This document shows positions 8,406-15,762 of a stretch of 64,000 nt of DNA, piece after piece. Below the pieces are notes generated by a model that saw nothing but the letters and a program-made list of their open reading frames with translations, was not told the origin of the DNA and made no database searches. Location: assembly GCF_044068625.1 (NCBI RefSeq), contig NZ_JBIPKH010000010.1, positions 35,921 through 99,920 of the forward strand, in the 5' to 3' direction. The stretch comes from Desulfurivibrio sp044068625. GTDB lineage: Bacteria > Desulfobacterota > Desulfobulbia > Desulfobulbales > Desulfurivibrionaceae. The position numbers and the translations under genes are program-made. Numbering within the stretch: position 1 is the first letter of the stretch; every line of letters starts with the position of its first letter.

Positions 8406-9584
8406 TTAGCGCACCAGCAGTCTGAACAGTTTAACACCGAGCCAGGTGCCGGGGAAAATACCCAACAGAAAAAGAATGCTCTGCATGACCATGATCGGCA
8501 GCCCGCCCATCAGATGCCAGACATTGCAGGCCGGAACCATCCGGGCCGCCAGCCCCATGAGAATACCACCGGCCAGGGCGCTGAGCAACTGGCGAAGCGG
8601 GACCCGCAGGTAAACGGCAAACTCCCGCAGCATCACGGCGGAGAGGGTACTCCCCAGCACCACCCCCACCGCCAGGGGCAACTGGATGGCAAAGAGCAGA
8701 TCGGGCCGGGGACCGGGGCCGCCGGTCAGCCGGGCGCCACTGGCGGGATGGAGCACGTCCAGGGAGACCGCCTGGAAAAAACTCTGCCCCGCCACCCACT
8801 CGGGAGCCACCACCGCGGCCCCCATGGCGGCAAGCTTGGTGAAGGAGGTGGTGACCCCCATGGGCATCCCCACCAACAGGTAGGAGGCCAAGCCGATGAC
8901 AGCCAGGATGGTCGCAGCCTGCCAGGGCTGGAGATAACCCGCCACCGAAACCGGGCGCCTCAGCAGCCCCTGCCGTCCCCAGCGCCAGAGGAGAAAAAGC
9001 GCCGGCAACCAGAAGAACAGGAGGGGCAGCAAGGGGTCCAGGTTCAGCAACTGGGGCAGGGTGATCCGCTCCGGAGCCAGGATGGTGGCCCGGGCCAACT
9101 CTTTCCACCAGGGATGGATCAGGGCATAGAGGCCGCTGCCCAGAATCAGGCCCAGAAAGGCGACGGCGCTGACCACGCTGCCGGCTCCCATCTTATAGAG
9201 GGTGCCGAACACGCAACCACCGGCCAGGACCATCCCCAGACCGAAGACCATCCCCCCCAGGAGATTGACCAGGGCGGGGGGGGCCAGAATGGGAAAGGGG
9301 TAAAGGGGGAGCAGACCGGCCTGGCGGGCCAGCTCGAAAAGGAGCATGGTCACCACCACCTGGAGGAAGAGGATCCGCAAGCCGCCATAGCGGCCAAAGA
9401 GGAAGGCGTCCCGGAACATCCCCGCCACGCAGTAGTCGGAACGATGCATGACAAAACCGGCGGTCAGGCCCAGCAAAAGGCCGGTCAGGACAATAAGGAC
9501 CAGGGAGCCGGTGATCATGGTTTGGGCTGCTGCTTGGGCATCTTCTCTTCCTGTTGAGGGAGCGGGGGATAATTTTCCTTCCAC
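8406..9584 (-). CDS. YeeE/YedE-family sulfur or selenium transporter
   Basis: The 392-residue membrane protein has about ten hydrophobic segments. The conserved Cys motifs of the YeeE/TsuA fold are present: RSDYCVAGMFRD near residue 50, GGCVFGTLYKMGAGS near 122, and PACNVWHLMGGLP near 352. TsuA imports thiosulfate through Cys relays; YedE homologues are implicated in selenium handling. Direct linkage to tusA supports a sulfur/selenium role here. It is the first gene of the minus-strand operon. About 20 residues precede the first membrane segment, so a downstream start is possible. Confidence 0.88.
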   Translation of the reverse strand: MEGKLSPAPSTGREDAQAAAQTMITGSLVLIVLTGLLLGLTAGFVMHRSDYCVAGMFRDAFLFGRYGGLRILFLQVVVTMLLFELARQAGLLPLYPFPILAPPALVNLLGGMVFGLGMVLAGGCVFGTLYKMGAGSVVSAVAFLGLILGSGLYALIHPWWKELARATILAPERITLPQLLNLDPLLPLLFFWLPALFLLWRWGRQGLLRRPVSVAGYLQPWQAATILAVIGLASYLLVGMPMGVTTSFTKLAAMGAAVVAPEWVAGQSFFQAVSLDVLHPASGARLTGGPGPRPDLLFAIQLPLAVGVVLGSTLSAVMLREFAVYLRVPLRQLLSALAGGILMGLAARMVPACNVWHLMGGLPIMVMQSILFLLGIFPGTWLGVKLFRLLVR

Positions 9585-9604
9585 CCGGCGACTATACCAA
9601 ACTT

Positions 9605-10492
9605 TTAGCGCAGTTTAAAAGCCCCTTGTTCGTTATCCGGGCCGGACAGCTCGGACTTGAAAAAGTTATAGGCGTAGATGATCCCCAGGGCGAACAGGGC
9701 GGTGCCGCCCCCCAGCAGTGCTCCAAGCAGGGGCGGGGCGATCAGGGCCAGCCGGATCAGCACCGTTACCACCGCGAAGCCGGAGTTGCGGAAGGCCCCC
9801 AGATAACCGCCGCTGTAACGCAACGAGATCAGGACCAAAAGCACGTCGGTAAAAATCAGCAGGGTATAAAATTTTTCAAAGACGCTTTCGGGCTTGCCCT
9901 GGCTCAGATAATGCCAGAGGTCGTAGGTCACGATCAGGACGAAACCGGCCAGCAGCAGCAGGGCGATCCCCTTTTTGGTCAGAATGAAGCGGACCCGCTC
10001 CTCCGACTCCCCCCCCAGGGGATAGGGGCGCCGCACCCGATAATAAAACCCCAGCACCACAAAGATCACTAAAGCGCCGGCCGCCGAGGAGACCATGGGC
10101 AGCAGGGCCGGTTCGACCTGGGACCAGAGCAGGGGCTCGTCGAGATGGCTGATCTCCTTGAAGGTGTTCCGCAGCAGGATCAGGGAGAGGATCTCCAGCT
10201 GCTTACCCACCGAAATGGTCACCGACTTGGAGAGGGCCAGGGTCAGCCCCACCACCTCCAGCACCAGCACCATGGTAAAGGCCCACTCGATGGCGACCAG
10301 ATGGTTGCGGGGGATCAGGGCCGCCAGGGGCAACGGCAGCCAGCCCTGACGGTTGCCTTCAATCAGCAGAATCGCCCCGAGAAAAAAGGTCACCAGAAAG
10401 AGGGAGGCCCGGCGATGGCCGGTGGGACTCTCCCACCCCTTTTCCAGCAGATCAAACCAGTGTCCGCCCCGGTTCAGCAATCCCTGCTTCAT
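9605..10492 (-). CDS. Multi-pass membrane protein of unknown function
   Basis: The gene encodes about 295 residues with seven or eight hydrophobic segments and few charged loops. I choose the ATG at 10492 because an AGGAGGAG ribosome site precedes it at good spacing, although the frame stays open far upstream, antisense to the phosphomannomutase gene. Segments such as LFLVTFFLGAILLIEGN and VIFVVLGFYYRVRRPY are visible, but I recognise no named domain. A conserved-looking stretch, LRNTFKEISHLDEP, lies near residue 105. It is 20 nt from the yeeE start on the same strand and may lead that operon. Confidence 0.75.
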   Translation of the reverse strand: MKQGLLNRGGHWFDLLEKGWESPTGHRRASLFLVTFFLGAILLIEGNRQGWLPLPLAALIPRNHLVAIEWAFTMVLVLEVVGLTLALSKSVTISVGKQLEILSLILLRNTFKEISHLDEPLLWSQVEPALLPMVSSAAGALVIFVVLGFYYRVRRPYPLGGESEERVRFILTKKGIALLLLAGFVLIVTYDLWHYLSQGKPESVFEKFYTLLIFTDVLLVLISLRYSGGYLGAFRNSGFAVVTVLIRLALIAPPLLGALLGGGTALFALGIIYAYNFFKSELSGPDNEQGAFKLR

Positions 10493-10561
10493 CAACCCCT
10501 CTCCTCCTGGCTGGCTGAGCCGCCGATCCTCCTTGACCGGCGACCCGGGGCAACTTATCCC

Positions 10562-10590
10562 TAGGCAAATGGCCCAAGGCCAAATATGAT
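10562..10590 (+). promoter_or_regulatory. Possible promoter upstream of phosphomannomutase
   Basis: TAGGCA (10562-10567), a 17-nt spacer and TATGAT (10585-10590) form a moderate sigma-70-like match 50 nt before the phosphomannomutase start, in the divergent gap. Confidence 0.35.
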
Positions 10591-10639
10591 AGCACGTTAT
10601 TAGCCCCCATCGCCAACAAACCGTAACCGAGGTTGAGAG

Positions 10640-12046
10640 ATGCCCACCGAATCGCGACTGCCGGCCTGCTTCAAGGCCTACGATATCCGGGGCCGGGTCC
10701 CCGAAGAGCTCAACGAGGATCTGGCCCACCGCATTGGTTTGGCTTTTGCCGCCCAGCTTAAACCCCGCCGGGTGGTGATCGGCTGCGACATCCGCCTCTC
10801 CAGCCCGGGACTCAGCGCCGCCCTGGCCCGGGGCCTGCGGGAAGCGGGGGTGGAGGTCTTGAAGCTGGGGCTCTGCGGCACCGAAGAGGTTTACTTCGCC
10901 ACCGCCCACCTCCAAGCCGACGGCGGCATCATGGTCACCGCCAGCCACAACCCCGCCGACTACAACGGCATGAAACTGGTCAGGGAGCAGGCCCGGCCGA
11001 TCTCCGGCGATTCCGGCCTCAACGAGATCGGGGCCCTGGCGGTGGAGCTGGGCCGGGGGGGAAGCCCGCGGCCGGTCCCCGCCACCCCGCCGGAGCAGAT
11101 CGGCGGCTGCAAGCACGTTTGCCGGCCGGCGGCCACCCGGGCGGCCTATATTCAGCACCTGCTGGGTTATATCGATCAGGCCAAACTTAAACCCCTGACC
11201 ATCGTGGCCAACCCCGGCAACGGCGGGGCCGGGGCGGTGGTGGACGCCTTGGCCGCCCACCTGCCCTTCACCTTCATCCGCCGGCAATGGGAGCCCGACG
11301 GTCGTTTTCCCCACGGGGTGCCCAACCCCCTGCTCCCGGAAAACCGGGAGGTCACCGCCCAGGCGGTCCGGGAGCACCAGGCCGATCTGGGACTGGCCTG
11401 GGATGGGGATTTCGACCGCTGCTTCTTCTTCGATGAACAGGGCAACTTCATCGAGGGCTACTATCTGGTGGGGTTGCTGGCCCAGGCCATGCTGGCCCGC
11501 CACCCCGGCGGCAAGATCATCCACGATCCCCGCCTGACCTGGAACACCGAGGAGATCGTGCGCCGAGCCGGCGGGATTCCGGTGCTGGCCAAAACCGGGC
11601 ATGCCTTTATCAAGGAGCGGATGCGCCAAGAGGACGCGGTTTACGGCGGCGAGATGAGCGCCCACCACTATTTCCGCGATTTCTCCTACTGCGATTCGGG
11701 GATGATCCCCTGGCTGCTGGTTTGCGAACTGCTGGCCACCAGCGGCCGCACCCTGGGCCAACTGGTGGCCGCCATGCAACAGGCCTTTCCGGTGAGCGGC
11801 GAGATCAATCGCCGGGTGGCCGATTCGGCAGCGGCCATCGCCCGGGTTAAGGCCTGGTGCGCCGATCTCCCCGGCGCCTACGATTACACCGACGGGCTCA
11901 GCTTCAGCGGCGACCAGTTCCGCCTTAATCTGCGCTCCTCCAACACCGAACCCCTGCTGCGGCTCAATATCGAAACCCGGGCCAACCCGGAACTGTTGCG
12001 GCGAATCACCGCCCAAGTCCTGGCCCTGATTGAAACAACCGACTGA
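10640..12046 (+). CDS. Phosphomannomutase/phosphoglucomutase
   Basis: This is an alpha-D-phosphohexomutase that interconverts mannose 1- and 6-phosphate (and probably the glucose forms) for GDP-mannose and envelope polysaccharide synthesis. The 468-residue protein contains all four family motifs: FKAYDIRG near residue 11, the phosphoserine loop MVTASHNPADYNG near 100, the metal-binding DGDFDR near 255, and the sugar-binding GEMSAHHYFRDF near 335. The phosphate-binding LRSSNTEPLLRLN is near 435. The initiator ATG follows a GAGG-type site. It is 12 nt upstream of the DUF2141 gene and probably co-transcribed with it. Substrate preference cannot be read directly. Confidence 0.93.
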   Translation: MPTESRLPACFKAYDIRGRVPEELNEDLAHRIGLAFAAQLKPRRVVIGCDIRLSSPGLSAALARGLREAGVEVLKLGLCGTEEVYFATAHLQADGGIMVTASHNPADYNGMKLVREQARPISGDSGLNEIGALAVELGRGGSPRPVPATPPEQIGGCKHVCRPAATRAAYIQHLLGYIDQAKLKPLTIVANPGNGGAGAVVDALAAHLPFTFIRRQWEPDGRFPHGVPNPLLPENREVTAQAVREHQADLGLAWDGDFDRCFFFDEQGNFIEGYYLVGLLAQAMLARHPGGKIIHDPRLTWNTEEIVRRAGGIPVLAKTGHAFIKERMRQEDAVYGGEMSAHHYFRDFSYCDSGMIPWLLVCELLATSGRTLGQLVAAMQQAFPVSGEINRRVADSAAAIARVKAWCADLPGAYDYTDGLSFSGDQFRLNLRSSNTEPLLRLNIETRANPELLRRITAQVLALIETTD

Positions 12047-12058
12047 CGGACTGAAAAG

Positions 12059-12514
12059 ATGCGTTTTTTATTGGCTTGCGCCACGATCCTGCTCCTTGCC
12101 GCCCAGGCCCAGGCCAGCGAACTGACGGTCAAGGTCACCAAAGTGGAGAGCGCCGAGGGGGGGGTTTACGTGGCCCTCTACGGCCTCGAAGATGGTTTTC
12201 CCAGCCGGCCCTGCCGCTGGTGCCAGAGGGTTCCCGCCCAACCGGGCACGGTGGCGGTGCTTTTTCCCCACCTGCCCCCGGGCCGGTACGCCGTTTCGGT
12301 TTACCACGACGTTAACGGCAACGGACGGCTGGACACCAACCGCTTCGGGGTTCCCACCGAACCCTACGGTTTTTCCCTGGACGCCCGGGGTTCCTTCGGG
12401 CCACCCTCCTTCGAGGATGCCAGCTTTACCGTGGCCGACCAGCCCCTGGCCCTGGAGATCAACCTGGTGAGCAACCCTCCGGCCCCGGAGCCGGAGCCGG
12501 AGCCGAATTTCTAA
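12059..12514 (+). CDS. DUF2141-family secreted protein
   Basis: The 151-residue protein has an N-terminal signal peptide (MRFLLACATILLLAAQAQAS, cleavage likely after residue 19 or so). A DUF2141 domain follows, with the motifs VYVALYGLEDGFP, LPPGRYAVSVYHDVNGNGRLD near residue 77-98 and GVPTEPYGFS. The DVNGNGRLD loop resembles a calcium-binding EF-hand-like turn. The tail is a short Pro-Glu repeat. The location is expected to be periplasmic or extracellular; the function is unknown. Confidence 0.82.
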   Translation: MRFLLACATILLLAAQAQASELTVKVTKVESAEGGVYVALYGLEDGFPSRPCRWCQRVPAQPGTVAVLFPHLPPGRYAVSVYHDVNGNGRLDTNRFGVPTEPYGFSLDARGSFGPPSFEDASFTVADQPLALEINLVSNPPAPEPEPEPNF

Positions 12515-12563
12515 CCGCTGCCCCCGGCCGAGCCCTGGCCGTTAACGGGTCACCCCATCATTA

Positions 12564-12617
12564 TTTTGGGTATATACCAAAAACTCCCTTGACAGCCACT
12601 TAAGCATCTCCTAATGT
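12564..12617 (+). promoter_or_regulatory. Promoter with adjacent palindromic operator for the DUF302/ACR3-like operon
   Basis: The -35 TTGACA (12589-12594, perfect), a 17-nt spacer and the -10 TAATGT (12612-12617) form a good promoter. Just upstream, TTTTGG (12564-12569) and CCAAAA (12577-12582) flank GTATATA as a near-perfect palindrome next to the -35 box, placed like an activator or repressor site. The nearest start codon on the + strand is 12704. Confidence 0.6.
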
Positions 12618-12703
12618 TGGCATATGTTCAAAACTGCCGGGGCGGGGTTGGGTTTCCGATCCCCACCGGGCTCATAAAAAGTTTACGCCAGGGAGGTATG
12701 GAA

Positions 12704-13114
12704 ATGCAGCAACAGGATCTTTACCGCACGGAAAGCAGCAAGCCGGTGGCCCAATTTGCCAGGGACCTGAAAGAGGTGGCCGCCACATATGGTTTTGTGG
12801 TCCACAACGCCGAGAAGATGGCCATGGCCGAGGCCTTTGCCCGCCACAACGCCCCGGTGGCACCGGATTTCGATCTCCATATGATTCAGCTCTGCAAACC
12901 GGAAAAGGCCGCCCAGAGCATGGGGGCCAACCCCGAACGCTCGGTGCTGATGCCCAAGTTCGTCATGGCCTTCAGCGGCGAGGGAAAAACCCAGATCCGT
13001 TTTTTGCGCTATAACGCCGAGGAGATCGCGGCGGTGGTCGGTGATCCCCAGTTTCCGGCCTCCCTGGCCGAAACCTACGGGCGGATCGTCACCATGATCG
13101 AAGAGGCCAGGTAA
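12704..13114 (+). CDS. DUF302-like domain protein
   Basis: The protein has 136 residues from the ATG at 12704, chosen because GGGAGG ends 7 nt before it; an in-frame ATG at 12698 is too close to that site. The sequence resembles the DUF302 fold: an AEAFARH helix, a HMIQLCKPEKAAQSMGANPE strand-helix unit that matches the family's LGACNPxxA..AL pattern, then VLMPKFVMAF and FLRYNAEEIAAVVGD. DUF302 proteins often accompany thiosulfate, metal or arsenic handling genes; the biochemical role is unknown. It is 18 nt upstream of the ACR3-like transporter and shares its promoter. Confidence 0.65.
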   Translation: MQQQDLYRTESSKPVAQFARDLKEVAATYGFVVHNAEKMAMAEAFARHNAPVAPDFDLHMIQLCKPEKAAQSMGANPERSVLMPKFVMAFSGEGKTQIRFLRYNAEEIAAVVGDPQFPASLAETYGRIVTMIEEAR

Positions 13115-13132
13115 CCGTACGGGGCAAGCACC

Positions 13133-14119
13133 ATGTGGAATTTATTGCAGAAAATCAACAAGCAACTGGTCTACGCCATCCCCGCCATGATGGCGTTGGG
13201 TTTTCTCTTCGGCACCATGGTCGACCGGGAGCAGGTGCGGGGCCTGACCATCCTGATCGTTCCCCTCACCATCCTGATGGTTTACCCGATGATGATCTCC
13301 CTGAACATCGCCCAGCTCAAGGCGGGGGTCAAAAACGTCAGGCTCCAGGGGGTGACCCAGTTGGTCAACTTCGCCCTGATCCCCTTTTTGGCTTACGGCC
13401 TGGGGCTCTTCTTCTTCCCCGATCGCCCCTACCTGGCCCTGGGGCTGCTGCTGGCGGCCCTGCTGCCCACCAGCGGCATGACCATCTCCTGGACCGGCTT
13501 TGCCCGGGGCAATCTGGGGGCGGCCATCAACATGACGGTGATCGGCCTGACCCTGGGCTCCCTGCTGACCCCCCTTTACCTGCAGTGGTTGATGGGTGCC
13601 CGGGTGGAGGTGGATATGGCCCAGGTGGTCAAGCAGATTCTGCTGATCGTTTTCCTGCCCATGACTCTGGGTTATTTTACCCGCCAGGGGCTGGTGGCCC
13701 GCTACGGTCAGGAGGGCTTCAAGAAAAACTGGGCGCCCCGCTTTCCCCCCATCTCCACCCTGGGGGTGCTGGGGATCGTCTTTGTCGCCATCGCCCTCAA
13801 CGCCCGGACCATCGGGGAGCAACCGGCCCTGCTGCTGGCGGTTATTCTGCCCCTGCTGCTGCTTTATCTGGCCAACTTCACCATCAGCACCCTGGTGGGT
13901 CGGCTGCTTTTTGCCCGGGGGGATGCCATCGCCCTGGTTTACGGCACGGTGATGCGCAATCTCTCCATCGCCCTGGCCATCGCCATCAACGCCTTCGGCA
14001 CCCAGGGGGCGGACGCGGCCATGGTCATCGCGGTGGCCTATATCGTGCAAGTGCAAGCCGCGGCCTGGTACGTGCGCTTAACCGATCGTTTCTTCGGACC
14101 GGTGCCGGCCACCGCCTGA
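13133..14119 (+). CDS. ACR3/BASS-superfamily transporter (arsenic-resistance-like)
   Basis: The 328-residue protein has ten predicted membrane segments of the bile acid/sodium symporter-arsenite ACR3 superfamily. Recognisable parts are PLTILMVYPMMISLNI near residue 40, LLAALLPTSGMTISWTGFARGN near 110-130 (the crossover region) and VMRNLSIALAIAINAFG near 280. ACR3 proteins carry a functional Cys in TM4; here the corresponding region reads PTSGM without Cys, so an arsenite role is uncertain. No arsR or arsC is adjacent. The substrate could be another anion. Confidence 0.75.
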   Translation: MWNLLQKINKQLVYAIPAMMALGFLFGTMVDREQVRGLTILIVPLTILMVYPMMISLNIAQLKAGVKNVRLQGVTQLVNFALIPFLAYGLGLFFFPDRPYLALGLLLAALLPTSGMTISWTGFARGNLGAAINMTVIGLTLGSLLTPLYLQWLMGARVEVDMAQVVKQILLIVFLPMTLGYFTRQGLVARYGQEGFKKNWAPRFPPISTLGVLGIVFVAIALNARTIGEQPALLLAVILPLLLLYLANFTISTLVGRLLFARGDAIALVYGTVMRNLSIALAIAINAFGTQGADAAMVIAVAYIVQVQAAAWYVRLTDRFFGPVPATA

Positions 14120-14178
14120 AAAGCGGCGCCATTCCGCGATCAATAAATAACCAACTAAAACCTAAAAAAGGAGCTGTT

Positions 14179-14568
14179 ATGAAAAAGTCACGAATCGCCA
14201 TCCCTTCCAAGCTACCGGGAGGACTGGCGGGGATGCGCTCGGAGCACTTCGGCCACTGCGATCTCTTTACCCTGGTGGATATCACCGAGGGTAAAATCGA
14301 GCAGGTGGATACCATCGCCAACGTGGAACATGGAGCCGGCGGCTGCCTGGCCCCGGTCAAACTGTTGAGTGGTAACGGGGTCAACGCCATGGTGGTGGGC
14401 GGCATGGGTAAAAGGCCGTTGATGGCCTTTCACGAGGAGGGGATTGAGGTCTATTACGCCCCCCAGGATCTCTACCCCAGCGTCCAGCTGGCCCTGGAGG
14501 GCTGGCTGGCGGCCCGTTTCGAGAAAATGAACGGCGACCAGGCCTGTCAGGGCAACTGCCATAGCTAA
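14179..14568 (+). CDS. NifX/NifB-C-like dinitrogenase cofactor-type protein
   Basis: The start ATG at 14179 is preceded by AAAAAGGAG. The 129-residue protein has the Nitro_FeMo-Co fold: IAIPSK at the start, SEHFGHCDLFTLVDI near residue 23, a GGCLAPVKLLSGNGVNAMVVGGMGKRPLMAF core, and a C-terminal Cys-containing tail. Such proteins bind iron or molybdenum-iron-sulfur cofactors or related clusters; many anaerobes have them without nitrogenase. It is convergent with the DUF134 gene and overlaps it by 4 nt, and the two families often occur together. Confidence 0.85.
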   Translation: MKKSRIAIPSKLPGGLAGMRSEHFGHCDLFTLVDITEGKIEQVDTIANVEHGAGGCLAPVKLLSGNGVNAMVVGGMGKRPLMAFHEEGIEVYYAPQDLYPSVQLALEGWLAARFEKMNGDQACQGNCHS

Positions 14569-14912
14569 GTAAGCTGATCTTCCCCCGGGAGGGCCCCTTC
14601 GCTTTCGGTGGGGGGGGCGCTCTCCGGGGGAGACTCCTCGCCCTCGAAAACCAGGGCGGCACCTTCCACCAGGGCTTCGGTCACCTTGCGCCGGGCATTG
14701 GTGAGAATTCGCTGCACCGTCCCCCGGGAAACCCCCATCCGCTCGCCGGCCTGCTCCTGGAACAACCCCTCCAGATCACACAACTTGAGAACTTCCAACT
14801 CGTCGCGCTGGAGGACGATCTGGCGCAGCTCGCGCAACGGCTTCCCCGTCGGCTTGAAGGCCTGGCCGCAAAGCTTGAGTTGACAATGGCGTTGTTTTTT
14901 AGGTCTGGGCAC
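14565..14912 (-). CDS. DUF134 (UPF0251) putative DNA-binding protein
   Basis: The 115-residue protein starts with GTG at 14912 behind a GGAAGGAAG ribosome site. The family signature is present: MPRPKKQRHC at the N-terminus, FKPTGKPLREL and a sigma-70-region-4-like helix-turn-helix LFQEQAGERMGVSRGTVQRI near residues 50-70, followed by RRKVTEALVEGAALV. The acidic Glu/Pro C-terminal tail is extra. It probably acts as a small transcription factor for neighbouring cofactor genes. It is divergent from the fmdE operon, so it is also a candidate regulator of the half-sites there. Confidence 0.85.
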   Translation of the reverse strand: MPRPKKQRHCQLKLCGQAFKPTGKPLRELRQIVLQRDELEVLKLCDLEGLFQEQAGERMGVSRGTVQRILTNARRKVTEALVEGAALVFEGEESPPESAPPTESEGALPGEDQLT

Positions 14913-15012
14913 AGGGCTTCCTTCCTGGTTTAGATTGGTCTGGCCGTCGCCATTTTCTACCAGTAATCAGCGCAAAAAGCAAACGGCCGGCCCAGGGTCG
15001 GCCGCCATCACA

Positions 15013-15095
15013 CGAAATACAAAAACGTAACTTTTTTTCTTGACTATCCCCCGGCCCTGACCTATGGTGCGCGAAATCAAATTTCGTAACACGAA
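15013..15095 (+). promoter_or_regulatory. fmdE operon promoter with repeated CGAAAT half-sites
   Basis: A -35 TTGACT (15040-15045), a 17-nt spacer and a -10 TATGGT (15063-15068) are followed directly by the inverted repeat CGAAAT-CAA-ATTTCG (15072-15086). A second, overlapping repeat TTCGT-AAC-ACGAA occupies 15083-15095. Another CGAAAT half-site lies upstream at 15013-15018. Two adjoining palindromes over the predicted transcription start look like a repressor site. The regulator is unknown; ModE and the divergent DUF134 protein are candidates. Confidence 0.6.
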
Positions 15096-15121
15096 CTACC
15101 CCCACCCAGGAGAAAGCGCCG

Positions 15122-15733
15122 ATGCAGGAACCCATCAGTCCGGAACAGATCGAACAGACCATCGCCTTCCATGGCCACCAGTGCCCCGGCCTCTGGATCG
15201 GCATTCGGGCCGCCGAGCTCTGCCGGCGGGAGCTGGGCGCCCACCAAGACCAGGCCCCCCTGGTGGCGGTGGTGGAGACCGACATGTGCGGAGTCGATGC
15301 CATCCAGGTCCTGACCGGCTGCACCTTCGGCAAGGGCAACCTGATCCACCGGGATTACGGCAAGTCGGCCTTCTCCTTTTTTCGCCGCCGGGACGGCAAG
15401 GGGCTGCGGGCTCTGTTCCGGAACGCGGTGATGGGGGAGACGGGGCCGGAGCTGCGGGAGCTGATGAAAAAGGTCTTTGCCGGCCAGGCCAGCGAAGCGG
15501 AGAAAAAACGGGCCGGGGAACTCAAGGAGGAAAATCGGCAAAAGGTGATGGCCGCCTCCCTGGAGGAGCTTTTCACCATCAGCGAACCGGGCCCCATCCC
15601 CCGGGGAGCCAAAATTCTCGACAGCCTGGAGTGCGTGGCCTGTGGGGAGTCCACCATGGAGTCCCGCACCCGCCGCTTTGCCGGCCAGACCTACTGCATC
15701 CCCTGCTTTGAGCAGGTGGAGCAGAAAAAATAG
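15122..15733 (+). CDS. FmdE-family protein with C-terminal zinc ribbon
   Basis: The 203-residue protein has an FmdE domain (residues 1-150) with the motif FHGHQCPGLWIGIRAA near residue 17 and VETDMCGVDAIQVLTGCTFGKGNL near 55, carrying the conserved His and Cys metal ligands. The C-terminal part is a DksA/TraR-like zinc ribbon, CVACGE...YCIPCFE (residues 172-197). The name comes from subunit E of formylmethanofuran dehydrogenase, but free-standing forms in sulfate reducers have no proven enzyme role and probably handle a metal. AGGAGA precedes the start. It leads a five-gene operon with a Dpp-like importer. Confidence 0.87.
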   Translation: MQEPISPEQIEQTIAFHGHQCPGLWIGIRAAELCRRELGAHQDQAPLVAVVETDMCGVDAIQVLTGCTFGKGNLIHRDYGKSAFSFFRRRDGKGLRALFRNAVMGETGPELRELMKKVFAGQASEAEKKRAGELKEENRQKVMAASLEELFTISEPGPIPRGAKILDSLECVACGESTMESRTRRFAGQTYCIPCFEQVEQKK

Positions 15734-15762
15734 CTCGCCGGCGACAACAAGAGAGGTAAGAG

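Noticed and set aside
10493..12016. Long minus-strand frame upstream of the membrane protein at 9605-10492, giving an 803-residue open frame
   Set aside because: It is antisense to the well-supported phosphomannomutase gene and has the low-complexity Gly/His/Gln composition of a high-GC shadow frame. The ribosome site at the ATG 10492 marks the true start.
13135..14178. Plus-strand frame preceding the NifX-like gene and overlapping the ACR3-like gene
   Set aside because: It reads as a shadow of the transporter in another frame. The real gene begins at the ATG 14179 with its own AAAAAGGAG.
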